Below are positions 10,925-18,903 of a stretch of 64,000 bases of DNA, in pieces. The notes beneath the pieces are model-generated. The model saw nothing but the letters and a program-made list of their open reading frames with translations. It was not told the origin of the DNA and did not search any database. The stretch is from assembly GCF_015645095.1 (NCBI RefSeq), contig NZ_JADOTW010000007.1:62001-126000 (forward strand), written 5' to 3'. Within the stretch, counting starts at the first letter, position 1, and every line of letters begins with the position of its first letter. Origin of the DNA: Halomonas sp. 328. Lineage in GTDB: Bacteria > Pseudomonadota > Gammaproteobacteria > Pseudomonadales > Halomonadaceae. A program made the translations under genes and the position numbers.

Positions 10925-12246
10925 GCGCCGAGCTGTTGACCCTGTTCATGTTCGCCGGCCTGCTGGTGGGACTCTTCATGGGCCATCCCCTGGCCTTCGT
11001 GCTGGGTGGCGTGGCGGTGGTGGCGGCCTACCTGGGGCCCGGGCCCCAGGTGCTGGGCTCGATCATCAACAACGTCTACGGGCGTGCCATGGACAACTAT
11101 GTGCTGGTGGCCATCCCGCTGTTCATCCTGATGGCGCGCTTCCTCAACGACTCCGGGGTCACCGAGAAGATGTTCCAGGTGATGCGCCTGCTGCTGGGGC
11201 GGGTGCGCGGCGGCCTGGCGCTGACCGTGGTGATCGTCTCGGTGCTGCTGGCCGCCACCACCGGCATCGTCGGCGCCTCCATCGCGGTGATGGGGATGAT
11301 CGCCCTGGTACCGATGCTGCGCCATGGCTACCACACCCAGCTCAGCACCGGGGTGATCATGGCCAGCGGCTGCCTGGGCATCCTGATCCCGCCCAGCATC
11401 ATGCTGATCCTGATGGCCAGCTACTCGCCGGTCTCGGTGGGGGCGCTGTTCGCCGGGGCCCTGGTGCCGGGGCTGCTGCTGGGTACCCTCTATGCCCTCT
11501 ATGTGCTGGTGGTGTGCTTCTTCAAGCCCGAGTATGGCCCGCCGGTGGGCGCCGAGGAGCGCGCCGAGACCGGGCTCGGCGAGCTGCTGGTGATGCTGCT
11601 CAAGTACGTATTGCCGCCCATGGGGCTGATCCTCGGCGTGCTGGGGGCCCTGTTCACCGGCCTTGCCACCGCCACCGAGGCCTCGGCCATCGGCGTGCTG
11701 CTGGCCTTCGTGCTCTTCCTGGTGTTCGGCGATCGCAAGCCGCGTACCTGCTACCGCAGCTTCCTGGAGGCGAGCAAGACCACCACCATGGTGATGTTCG
11801 TGCTGGTGGGCGCCACCGCCTTCACCGGGGTCTTCACCCGCGGCGGCGGCATGCGGGTGATCCAGGAGCTGGTGATGGCGATGCCCGGCGGCACCGCCGG
11901 GGCCCTGCTGCTGATGCTGCTGTTGGTCTTCGTGCTGGGCATGTTCCTCGACTGGACCGGCATCGTGCTGCTCAGCTTCCCGATCATGCTGCCCATCGTC
12001 GACGCCATGGGGGTGGACCTGCTGTGGTTCGTGGTGATGGTGGCGGTGGTGCTGCAGACCTCCTTCCTGACGCCCCCCTTCGGCTATGCGCTCTTCTATC
12101 TCAAGGGGGTGGCCCCGCCCGGGGTGGAGATCGTCCATCTTTATAAGGCGGTGATTCCCTTCTGCCTGCTGATCCTGCTGGCCTGTGGGCTGCTGGCCCT
12201 CTTCCCGAGCCTGGTGACCGGGCTGCCGGCGCTGCTGCTGGGCTGA
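10921..12246 (+). CDS. TRAP transporter large permease, DctM family (system B)
   Basis: This 441-residue multi-helix permease has the DctM blocks VLVAIPLFILMARFLNDSG, GIVGASIAVMGMIALVPM and GILIPPSIMLILMASYSPVS. The start at 10921 overlaps the dctQ stop (ATGA). The longer open frame back to 10459 runs through dctQ in another frame and is spurious. It is only distantly similar to the system A/C large permeases, in line with the different binding protein. The dehydrogenase gene follows 31 bases later, so transporter and enzyme probably share a transcript. Confidence 0.93.
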   Translation: MSAELLTLFMFAGLLVGLFMGHPLAFVLGGVAVVAAYLGPGPQVLGSIINNVYGRAMDNYVLVAIPLFILMARFLNDSGVTEKMFQVMRLLLGRVRGGLALTVVIVSVLLAATTGIVGASIAVMGMIALVPMLRHGYHTQLSTGVIMASGCLGILIPPSIMLILMASYSPVSVGALFAGALVPGLLLGTLYALYVLVVCFFKPEYGPPVGAEERAETGLGELLVMLLKYVLPPMGLILGVLGALFTGLATATEASAIGVLLAFVLFLVFGDRKPRTCYRSFLEASKTTTMVMFVLVGATAFTGVFTRGGGMRVIQELVMAMPGGTAGALLLMLLLVFVLGMFLDWTGIVLLSFPIMLPIVDAMGVDLLWFVVMVAVVLQTSFLTPPFGYALFYLKGVAPPGVEIVHLYKAVIPFCLLILLACGLLALFPSLVTGLPALLLG

Positions 12247-12277
12247 CTTTCGAAAACCACCGCAAGGAGTGACTACC

Positions 12278-13171
12278 ATGAAAATCGCCTTTATCGGCCT
12301 GGGCAATATGGGCGCCCCCATGGCCACCAACCTGGTCGCCGCCGGGCATGACCTGCATGTCTTCGACCTCTCCGCCGAGGCGATGCGCGCCCTGGGCGAG
12401 GCCGGGGCCCAGGTCGCCGCGAGCGCCGCGGCGGCGGTCGAGGGCGCCGCGGTGGTGATCTCCATGCTGCCCGCCGGGGCCCATGTGAAGGGGCTCTACC
12501 TGGGCCGCGACGGGGCGCCGGGGCTGCTGGCGAGCCTCGACGCCGAGACCCTGATCATCGATGCCTCCACCATCGCCCCGGAGGATGCCCGGGAGGTGGC
12601 GGCGGCCGCCGCCGAGCGTGGCCTGGACTACCTGGACGCGCCGGTCTCCGGCGGCGTAGGGGGCGCCAAGGCGGGCACCCTGACCTTTATCGTCGGCGGC
12701 AGCGAGGCGGGCTTCGCCAAGGCGCGGCCGGTGCTGGAGGGCATGGGCAAGAACATCTTCCATGCCGGTGGGGTAGGGGCCGGCCAGGTGGCCAAGATCT
12801 GCAATAACATGCTGTTGGGCATCCTGATGAGCGGCACCGCCGAGGCCCTGGCCCTGGGGGTGGAAAACGGTCTCGACCCGGCGGTGCTCTCCGAGATCAT
12901 GCGCCAGAGCAGCGGCGGCAACTGGGTGCTCAACGGCTACAACCCCTGGCCCGGCGTCATGGAGGGCTCGGCGGCCTCCCGGGGCTACCAGGGGGGCTTC
13001 CTCACCCACCTGATGGCCAAGGATCTGGGGCTGGCCTGGGAGCTGGCGCTGGGCTCCCGCTCTTCTGTGCCCATGGGCTCCCAGGCCCGCAACCTCTTCG
13101 CCCTGCACGCTCGGGAGCATGGCGAGCTGGACTTCTCCAGCATCCTCAAGCTCTATCACCACGACGACTGA
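12278..13171 (+). CDS. 3-hydroxyisobutyrate dehydrogenase family oxidoreductase
   Basis: This 297-residue beta-hydroxyacid dehydrogenase has the NAD(P) loop GLGNMGAPMA at the N-terminus, the substrate signature DAPVSGGVGGAKAGTL near residue 121, and the catalytic-Lys helix GAGQVAKICNNM near residue 168-178. It would oxidise 3-hydroxyisobutyrate (or 3-hydroxypropionate) to the semialdehyde. The natural next enzyme, MmsA, is encoded at 44301 under what looks like the same promoter. The ATG at 12278 follows GCAAGGAGTGACTACC. Tartronate semialdehyde reductase is a related alternative, but the sequence and context favour the HIBADH type. Confidence 0.88.
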   Translation: MKIAFIGLGNMGAPMATNLVAAGHDLHVFDLSAEAMRALGEAGAQVAASAAAAVEGAAVVISMLPAGAHVKGLYLGRDGAPGLLASLDAETLIIDASTIAPEDAREVAAAAAERGLDYLDAPVSGGVGGAKAGTLTFIVGGSEAGFAKARPVLEGMGKNIFHAGGVGAGQVAKICNNMLLGILMSGTAEALALGVENGLDPAVLSEIMRQSSGGNWVLNGYNPWPGVMEGSAASRGYQGGFLTHLMAKDLGLAWELALGSRSSVPMGSQARNLFALHAREHGELDFSSILKLYHHDD

Positions 13172-13440
13172 GACTGCCCGAGGCATGAGGAAGTGCAAGT
13201 AGTCATAGTCGGAAGCGCTTAGGGGCGCTGGGGGCAGGCCGAAGCAAAGCGTCTTTTTCAGGGGTGAGGAAGGCCCTTCCGAACGGGTAGGCCATGGATG
13301 GCCTACCCCGGCCCTGCAAGCGGAGCAGGATGCGAGAGCGCCGCAGGAAAAAGTCGAGCTTCCATGGAGGGATTTACAGCGTCTTTGCGAGGGTCCGGCC
13401 TTCCGGGTGCCTGTCCCCAGGATAGCCCCGTGTCTCCGCA
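13172..13440. repeat. Structured non-coding stretch, candidate dispersed intergenic repeat
   Basis: No gene fits here. The stretch holds a perfect palindrome GGGTAGGCCAT-GG-ATGGCCTACCC (13285-13308), a smaller one GGAAG-GCC-CTTCC (13268-13280), and later a TTCCATGGAGGGATTTACAGC segment (13361-13381, given here as TTCCATGGAGGG and ATTTACAGC). Paired CCATGGATGG and CCATGGAGGG motifs are typical of repeated intergenic elements in halophilic and marine gammaproteobacteria, as I remember them. There is no second copy in the window. Confidence 0.4.
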
Positions 13441-13466
13441 GCGGGGCGAACATTTGTTCGCCCCGC
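13441..13466. promoter_or_regulatory. Perfect 12-base inverted repeat upstream of the IclR gene
   Basis: GCGGGGCGAACA and TGTTCGCCCCGC are exact reverse complements around TT. The repeat ends 51 bases before the IclR start, and TAGAGT follows as a possible -10. No T-run follows, so an operator is more likely than a terminator. IclR proteins usually bind such palindromes near their own promoter, so autoregulation is the simplest reading. Confidence 0.6.
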
Positions 13467-13517
13467 CGTGCTAGAGTAGGGCCTTCGACGGTAGCCCCAG
13501 GCGGAGGCAAGCAGCAG

Positions 13518-14312
13518 ATGGAGATCCCCCCCCAGGAAGCGACCCTGAGCCCGGACGATCGTGACTTCGTCACCGCCCTGGCCAGCGGCCTCGAGGTGAT
13601 CCAGGCCTTCGACGAGGCGCATCCGCGCATGACCCTGAGCGAAGTGGCGGCGCGCACCGGCATGAACCGCGCCAAGGCGCGGCGCTTCCTGTTGACCCTG
13701 CATGCCCTCGGTTATGTGCGCAAGCAGGGGCGCAGCTTCGAGCTGGCCCCGCGGGTGCTGCAGCTGGGCTACGCCTTCCTCTCGGCCAACGACTACCGGG
13801 GCGTGATCCAGCAGTACCTGGAGGAGATCACCGCCGAGAGCGGCGAGTCCTCCTCCCTGGGGGTCCTCGACGGCGACGAGGTGACCTATGTGGCGCGCTC
13901 GGCGGCCCGCCATCGGCTGATGGCCATTACCCTGGCGGTGGGCACCCGACTGCCGGCGGCCTACACCTCCATGGGGCGGGTGCTGCTGGCCCAGTTGCCG
14001 GCCGCCGAGCTCGACGCCTACCTGGCACGGGTGACCCTGGAAGCGCATACCGAGCGCAGCGTCACCGACCCGGCGACGCTGCGCGCGCGCATCGAGGAGG
14101 CCCGCCAGCAGGGCTACGCCATCGTCGATCAGGAGCTGGACCCGGGGCTACGTTCCCTGGCGGTGCCGGCCTTCGACGGCGGCGGCACGCTGATCGGCGC
14201 CATTAACATCAGCACCAATGCCGCGCGGATCGACCTCGAGACCCTGACCCGGCGGTTGTTGCCCTTGCTGCAGGAGAAGGCGCGGGCGATTCGCGACGCC
14301 GTGCATCAATAA
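13518..14312 (+). CDS. IclR family transcriptional regulator
   Basis: This 264-residue regulator has an N-terminal winged helix (MTLSEVAARTGMNRAKARRFLLTLHALGYV, quoted here as TLSEVAARTGMNRAKARRF) and a C-terminal effector domain with VARSAARHRLMAITLAVG and the IclR signature DQELDPGLRSLAVPAFDGGG. The family branch resembles the beta-ketoadipate regulators PcaR, PobR and CatR. The ATG at 13518 follows GGCGGAGGCAAGCAGCAG. The catechol branch is nearby (catA at 24840), so a role in aromatic catabolism is likely, but control of TRAP B or the dehydrogenase upstream is also possible. Confidence 0.9.
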   Translation: MEIPPQEATLSPDDRDFVTALASGLEVIQAFDEAHPRMTLSEVAARTGMNRAKARRFLLTLHALGYVRKQGRSFELAPRVLQLGYAFLSANDYRGVIQQYLEEITAESGESSSLGVLDGDEVTYVARSAARHRLMAITLAVGTRLPAAYTSMGRVLLAQLPAAELDAYLARVTLEAHTERSVTDPATLRARIEEARQQGYAIVDQELDPGLRSLAVPAFDGGGTLIGAINISTNAARIDLETLTRRLLPLLQEKARAIRDAVHQ

Positions 14313-14335
14313 GCCCGCACGCCGAGCACCAAGAA

Positions 14336-14370
14336 GGCGCCGATGGGAACCCCATCGGCGCCTTTCTCGT
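14336..14370. terminator. Bidirectional terminator between IclR and AraC-type genes
   Basis: GGCGCCGATGGG and CCCATCGGCGCC form a perfect 12-base stem with loop AAC, followed by TTTCTCGTT. It sits between two convergent genes and can serve both. Confidence 0.85.
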
Positions 14371-14384
14371 TATGGAAGCCCTAT

Positions 14385-15368
14385 TTATTGCAGCGGCGCG
14401 GCGACCGAGCGCTTGAGGGTCTCGGAGGGCAGCTCGCCGTAGCGCGCCTTGTACTCCTTGGAGAAGCGCCCCAACTGCTGGAAGCCGCAATCCATGGCGA
14501 TGCTCGAGACGCTCTCGTTGGGGGCGGCCCGCTCCAGGCGCCGGCGCACATAGTCGAAGCGCAACTGGCGGAAGTAGGCGATGGGCGAGACCCCGTAGTG
14601 GGTATGGAAGTCCCGGTAGAGGCGCTCTCGGGAGACGCCGGCGGCCCGCTCCAGGTCGGCCAGCCCCAGGGGGCGATCCAGGGACTCGTGCAGCAGGGCC
14701 TCCAGGTCACCCAGGTAGGCGGGGCGCCCCTGCTGACGGCCCAGCAGCTCGCTGGTGTAGTTGTGGGGCTGGGTATAGAGCAGGCTGGTGATCAGCGAGT
14801 TCTCGAAGTTGCTCCACACCTCGGGGATATCGCAGAGCGACCCCTCGGCATGCAGCATCTCCTGCAGGTTGGCGACCATTTGCCACCACTCCTTCACCGT
14901 GCCGCTCAGCGGCATGCGCGGATCGAAGATTACCGGCCGCGACAGCTGGCGGCGCAGCAGCTGTGACAGCTTGTGTTCCAGGGCCTGGCGGGAGAGGCGA
15001 ACCAGGCGCTTCTGGCACTGCTCGTCCATGCTCAGGCGCAGCGGCTGGCTGGGTGAGATGATCGCGCCCACGGCGGCATCGGAGTCGAAGGCCGCGCCCT
15101 GGTACTCGATGCTCTGGGCCCCCTGCAGGGGCAGGCTGATGCTGTAGCTATGGGTCAGGTCGGCGATGCCGACGGTCACCCGGGTCGCGTACTCGATGGT
15201 GCCAATGGAGACATGGCCGAGGCGGGTGCCCTGGTGGCGAAAGCTGAGCTGACGCGGCTGGGGCACCTCCAGGCGATGGGGGCCATTGACCTGGCACATC
15301 CAGCGGCAGGCCGAGTCGGGATGACGAAACTCGGCGGCGATCTGTTGTCGGGTCAGGGGTACGGTCAT
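14385..15368 (-). CDS. AraC/XylS family transcriptional regulator (AntR-like)
   Basis: This 327-residue regulator has an N-terminal AraC_binding_2-type domain (IEYATRVTVG, LPLQGAQSIEYQG) and a C-terminal double helix-turn-helix (LADLERAAGVSRERLYRDF near residue 247, SIAMDCGFQQLGRFSKEYKARYG near 296). The ATG at 15368 has a strong CCAGGAGGAACC ribosome site; the longer open frame to 15797 runs into the next gene. Regulators of this type activate ant operons in Pseudomonas, and the ant operon is 6.5 kb away. Which of the two AraC proteins serves iif and which ant is inferred only. Confidence 0.87.
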   Translation of the reverse strand: MTVPLTRQQIAAEFRHPDSACRWMCQVNGPHRLEVPQPRQLSFRHQGTRLGHVSIGTIEYATRVTVGIADLTHSYSISLPLQGAQSIEYQGAAFDSDAAVGAIISPSQPLRLSMDEQCQKRLVRLSRQALEHKLSQLLRRQLSRPVIFDPRMPLSGTVKEWWQMVANLQEMLHAEGSLCDIPEVWSNFENSLITSLLYTQPHNYTSELLGRQQGRPAYLGDLEALLHESLDRPLGLADLERAAGVSRERLYRDFHTHYGVSPIAYFRQLRFDYVRRRLERAAPNESVSSIAMDCGFQQLGRFSKEYKARYGELPSETLKRSVAAPLQ

Positions 15369-15436
15369 GGTTCCTCCTGGCCTCGCCGCGGTAATCGTTA
15401 TCGTGGGGTCGTGTGACCCGGGGCGGTCGAGGCGTT

Positions 15437-15470
15437 GTTCGCATATCGTTCTTGGGTACGTATTGCGAAC
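15437..15470. promoter_or_regulatory. Inverted repeat between the two AraC-type genes
   Basis: GTTCGCA (15437-15443) and TGCGAAC (15464-15470) are exact reverse complements 20 bases apart, in the 199-base gap upstream of the AraC gene that ends at 14385. The position fits an operator for that gene. The binding protein is unknown. Confidence 0.4.
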
Positions 15471-15567
15471 TGGCGTTGTTATTCTGCCATCTTGGCCAGG
15501 CAATGGCCAATCACCTAAAGGTATCCCCTTTCGGCGTCGAGGGGAAACCGGAGCCCCGAGTCGTTCG

Positions 15568-16587
15568 CTAGGGGGGCTCCTGCCCCTTGCCTCGCCGTGT
15601 CTCACTGGGGGCTTCGCCGAAGGCCTGCCGATAGGCGAGGCTGAAGCGCCCCATATGGGTAAAGCCCCAGCCCATGGCGATCTCGGTGATCGATGCCCTG
15701 CCAGTGTCCGAGAGCAGGGCCTGGCGCACCCGCCGCAGGCGCACCTGGCGCAGGGTCTCCATGGGGCTCTGGTGACGAAAGTCGTGGAAGCCGGCATAGA
15801 GGGTACGCAGGCTGACGCCCGCCACGTCCGCCAGCTGCGCCGGGGTCAAGGGCTCCTGGGCATGGGCTTCGATGTACTCCTCCACGCGCTTGACGTGACG
15901 CGGCGCGAGCCGCTTGTCTCCCTGGCGCAGCGCCTCGCTGTAGTTATGGGGCTGAGTGGTCAGCAGGGTATGGATGATCAGTTGCTCGAGCTGGGGGGTG
16001 ATCAGCGGATCCCGATCGGCCTCCGGCGACTCCCCGAGCAGCCGGGTGACATAGGCGATGAGGTTGAACCAGCTCGGGGTGTCACGCCAGCGCAGGGCGG
16101 GATGGAAGCTCAAGGGGGAGCGCAGGGGGCGTCCCAGGAACTGGCCGCAGGCCTGTTCCAGTGCGTCGCGCTCAATGCGCAGCATCAGCTGATCGCAGTC
16201 ATCGCTCCAGTGCATCCTGAGCCGGGCCGTGGGATTGAGCACCGAGGCCAGCCCCGCTCCCGATGACACACGTTCGCCGTCGCTGTCGATTCGGGCTACC
16301 CCCTGGAGGGGCATCTGGATCAGGTAGAAGCCCTCGAGGCGCTCCGGGTCGATACGTACCGCGCCGCCATAGGCCAGGCGGTTATAGGAGACGCGCCCCA
16401 GGGTCACCGAGTGCAGGCGAGCCGCCAGGCGCCCGCCCTGGCCCAGGGGCTCCAGTCGATGTGGCTTGAAGACACTGGCGACGCTCTGGCGCGCCTCTTC
16501 CGCGGCGGTCGATCGGAACACCAGGCGCCGATGGTCCTCCATCAGGGCTCGCTTCAGCCAGTCGGGTAGTGGCTTGTGCGTTGTCAT
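15568..16587 (-). CDS. AraC/XylS family transcriptional regulator (predicted activator of the iif genes)
   Basis: This 339-residue regulator has the XylS/BenR-like layout: an N-terminal sensor domain (LEGFYLIQMPLQGVARI), then two helix-turn-helix units (LADVAGVSLRTLYAGFHDF near residue 255, SITEIAMGWGFTHMGRFSLAYRQAFG near 303). It is transcribed away from the indole cluster across a 225-base gap that holds two TGCACTCAGCGGATA-type repeats, matching the XylS consensus TGCA-N6-GGNTA. Known iif clusters carry an AraC regulator (IifR) in this position. The start at 16587 is the first ATG; its ribosome site is weak. Confidence 0.87.
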   Translation of the reverse strand: MTTHKPLPDWLKRALMEDHRRLVFRSTAAEEARQSVASVFKPHRLEPLGQGGRLAARLHSVTLGRVSYNRLAYGGAVRIDPERLEGFYLIQMPLQGVARIDSDGERVSSGAGLASVLNPTARLRMHWSDDCDQLMLRIERDALEQACGQFLGRPLRSPLSFHPALRWRDTPSWFNLIAYVTRLLGESPEADRDPLITPQLEQLIIHTLLTTQPHNYSEALRQGDKRLAPRHVKRVEEYIEAHAQEPLTPAQLADVAGVSLRTLYAGFHDFRHQSPMETLRQVRLRRVRQALLSDTGRASITEIAMGWGFTHMGRFSLAYRQAFGEAPSETRRGKGQEPP

Positions 16588-16695
16588 GGGGGTCTCGCTT
16601 GTTGTTGTTATGTGCCCGCGTCAGGGACGGGCATCGCAATGCCCTTGCAGTATAAGGGCGGCATTTCCTGATTCGCGTCGTGGAAACGCACTTTC

Positions 16696-16734
16696 TGCAC
16701 TCAGCGGATAGTGGTCGCACTCAGCGGATCGTGG
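16696..16734 (+). promoter_or_regulatory. Two XylS-type direct repeats in front of the iif operon
   Basis: GCACTCAGCGGATAGTGG (16697) and GCACTCAGCGGATCGTGG (16717) are identical at 17 of 18 positions and lie 20 bases apart, about two helical turns. The first, with the preceding T, reads TGCA-CTCAGC-GGATA, an exact match to the XylS/BenR half-site TGCA-N6-GGNTA. The second overlaps the expected -35 region, as for class II activation. Confidence 0.75.
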
Positions 16735-16752
16735 CCTGCCCGGGCCCTTGCC

Positions 16753-16758
16753 TAAGGT
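16753..16758 (+). promoter_or_regulatory. Candidate -10 box of the iif operon
   Basis: TAAGGT lies inside CCTAAGGTG. The same nine bases recur upstream of antA (21803-21811), so the two operons may share a promoter type with a poor -35 that depends on an AraC/XylS activator. Confidence 0.5.
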
Positions 16759-16812
16759 GGTGGCGTGGATTCCCGCAATGACCCGCCAACAACAACACCA
16801 GGAGGCATCGGC

Positions 16813-18045
16813 ATGGGCACTTCCATCGAGATCAAGGCCGCGGATGGCAGCGGCAGCTTCAGCGGATATCTGGCCATTCCGGCCTCCGGCAGCGGCCCGG
16901 GGATCGTGCTGCTGCAGGAGATCTTCGGCGTCAATGGCACCATCCGCGAGATCGCCGATTACTACGCCGAAGAGGGCTATGTGGTGCTGGCTCCGGACCT
17001 GTTCTGGCGCCAGGAGGCCGGGGTCGAGCTCGACTACACCCCGGAGGATTGGCAGCGCGCCTTCGGCTTCTACCAGGGCTTCGATCAGGATCGCGGCATC
17101 GAGGATATCGCCGCCGCCATCGCGGCCCTGCGTTCGCGCCCCGAGTGCAGCGGCCAAGTGGGGGCGCTGGGCTTCTGCCTGGGGGCCCGCCTGGCCTACC
17201 TGACCGCCTGTCGCTGCGACGTGGACGTGGCCGTGGGCTACTACGGCATGGGCATCGAGAATCACCTGGACGAGGCGGCCTCGATTCGCGGCCGCCTGGT
17301 GCTGCACTTCGCCGAGCAGGACGAGTACTGTCCCGCCGCCGCCCGCCAGGATATCGAAGCCGCCCTGGGCCAGCGGGAGAACGTCGAGCTCTATCGCTAT
17401 CCGGGGGTCGACCACGCCTTCGCCCGGCCCCGTTCCGAGCATTACCACAAGCCCTCCGCGCTGATGGCCCACCAGCGCTCGGTGGCGGCCTTCCGCCAGG
17501 CGATGGGGCCCCACTACGACCTATCGGCGCTGTGGGACAAGCACTGCGAGTACGAGTTTTCCACCCGCAACGTGGACGACACCATGGCCACCATGGTCGC
17601 CGAGCCCTATGTGAACCATATCCCGACCCTGACCGGCGGGGTGGGCTACCGGGAGCTCTATCGCTTCTACAAGCACCACTTCGTCGACAGCAACCCCGAT
17701 GACACTACCCTGATTCCGCTGTCGCGAACCATCGGTGCCACCCAGATCGTCGACGAGCTGCTGTTCTGCTTTACCCACGACCGGGAGATCGACTGGCTGC
17801 TGCCGGGGATCGCTCCCACCGGCAACTACGTGGAGATCCCCCTGGTCGCCATCGTCAAGTTCCGCGGCGACAAGCTCTACCACGAGCACATCTACTGGGA
17901 TCAGGCCTCGCTGCTGGTGCAGGTCGGGGTGCTCGACCCCGCCGGGCTGCCGGTGGCCGGCCGCGAGACCGCCGCCAAGCTGCTCGACGAGACCCTGCCG
18001 TCCAATGCCTTGATGCCCACCTGGGCCGATAGCGCCAACCGCTGA
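16813..18045 (+). CDS. iifA: Dienelactone-hydrolase-fold protein with C-terminal NTF2/SnoaL-like domain (IifA-like, 3-hydroxyindolin-2-one oxygenase)
   Basis: This 410-residue protein has two domains. Residues 1-235 are an alpha/beta hydrolase of the dienelactone hydrolase family with Glu36 (QEIFGV), nucleophile Cys122 (GFCLGAR), Asp170 (EQDEYCP) and His201 (VDHAF), the same numbering as classic DLH within one residue. Residues 240-410 resemble an NTF2/SnoaL-like domain. As the first gene of an iif-type operon it should form anthranilate from 3-hydroxyindolin-2-one, the role reported for IifA in Acinetobacter, described there as cofactor-independent. The ATG at 16813 follows CCAGGAGGCATCGGC. 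A true lactone hydrolase is the alternative. Confidence 0.72.
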   Translation: MGTSIEIKAADGSGSFSGYLAIPASGSGPGIVLLQEIFGVNGTIREIADYYAEEGYVVLAPDLFWRQEAGVELDYTPEDWQRAFGFYQGFDQDRGIEDIAAAIAALRSRPECSGQVGALGFCLGARLAYLTACRCDVDVAVGYYGMGIENHLDEAASIRGRLVLHFAEQDEYCPAAARQDIEAALGQRENVELYRYPGVDHAFARPRSEHYHKPSALMAHQRSVAAFRQAMGPHYDLSALWDKHCEYEFSTRNVDDTMATMVAEPYVNHIPTLTGGVGYRELYRFYKHHFVDSNPDDTTLIPLSRTIGATQIVDELLFCFTHDREIDWLLPGIAPTGNYVEIPLVAIVKFRGDKLYHEHIYWDQASLLVQVGVLDPAGLPVAGRETAAKLLDETLPSNALMPTWADSANR

Positions 18046-18064
18046 GGGAAGGGAGGAGCGTCTC

Positions 18065-18853
18065 ATGGAATCACTGCACAAGCGCAGCGTCATCATCACC
18101 GGCGGAGCCACCCTGATCGGCCAGGCCCTGGCCGAGGCCTTCGTGGCGGCGGGCAGCCAGGTCGCCATCCTCGATATCGATGCGGCGGCCGGGGCGGCCC
18201 TGGCCGACCGGCTGGGGCCGGGGGCGCGTTTCATCGCCACCGACATCACCCGGGACGACCAGCTCCAGGCGGCGGTGGCGCGGGTCGAGGCGGAGGTGGG
18301 CGGGATCGACATCCTGGTCAACCTGGCCTGCAGCTACCTGGACGATGGCCTGGCCTCGTCCCGGGCCGACTGGCTGACGGCGCTGGACATCAACCTGGTC
18401 AGCGCGGTCATGGCCGCCAAGGCCGTGCACCCGGCCCTGCGCCGTCGCGGGGGCGGCGTGATCATCAACTTCAGCAGCATCTCGGCCGAGGTCGCCCAGA
18501 CCGGGCGCTGGCTCTACCCGGCCAGCAAGGCGGCGATGCGCCAGCTGACCCGCAGCATGGCCCTCGACCTGGCCGAGGCGGGCATCCGCGTCAATTCGGT
18601 ATCGCCGGGCTGGACCTGGTCGCGGCTGATCGAAGAGGTCAGCGGCGGCGACCGGGCGCGTACCGACCGGGTGGCGGGGGACTTTCATATGCTCGGCCGC
18701 GCCGGGGACCCGGAGGAGGTCGCCCAGGTGGTGCTCTTCCTCTGCTCCGACCGGGCCAGCTTCGTCACCGGCGCCGACTACGCCGTGGATGGCGGCTACT
18801 CGGCGCTGGGCCCGGAGCAGCGAGTGCCGGCAATCCCGCGGCTCGCCGGCTGA
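18065..18853 (+). CDS. iifB: Short-chain dehydrogenase/reductase (IifB-like, indole dihydrodiol dehydrogenase)
   Basis: This 262-residue classical SDR has the NAD loop TGGATLIG at residues 12-19, NLA in place of NNAG (ILVNLACSYL), a catalytic Ser in FSSIS and the YxxxK pair in YPASK near residue 151. The C-terminal FVTGADYAVDGGYSALG is typical. In known iif clusters this enzyme oxidises the indole 2,3-dihydrodiol formed by IifC to 3-hydroxyindolin-2-one and so prevents indigo formation. It starts 19 bases after iifA with GAAGGGAGGAGCG as ribosome site. The substrate rests on gene order. Confidence 0.75.
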   Translation: MESLHKRSVIITGGATLIGQALAEAFVAAGSQVAILDIDAAAGAALADRLGPGARFIATDITRDDQLQAAVARVEAEVGGIDILVNLACSYLDDGLASSRADWLTALDINLVSAVMAAKAVHPALRRRGGGVIINFSSISAEVAQTGRWLYPASKAAMRQLTRSMALDLAEAGIRVNSVSPGWTWSRLIEEVSGGDRARTDRVAGDFHMLGRAGDPEEVAQVVLFLCSDRASFVTGADYAVDGGYSALGPEQRVPAIPRLAG

Positions 18854-18903
18854 TTTCACCGAGGCCTCTGGCCATCACAACAACAACCGATGGGGAGATT
18901 CCC

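Noticed and set aside
12269-12277. GTG start nine bases earlier for the HIBADH-like protein
   Set aside because: The ATG at 12278 has correct spacing to AAGGAGTGA and matches the family start MKIAFIGLG.
10816-12465. 549-codon open frame on the - strand opposite the TRAP B permease
   Set aside because: His/Gln-rich mirror of a DctM gene; such frames recur opposite every TRAP permease here.
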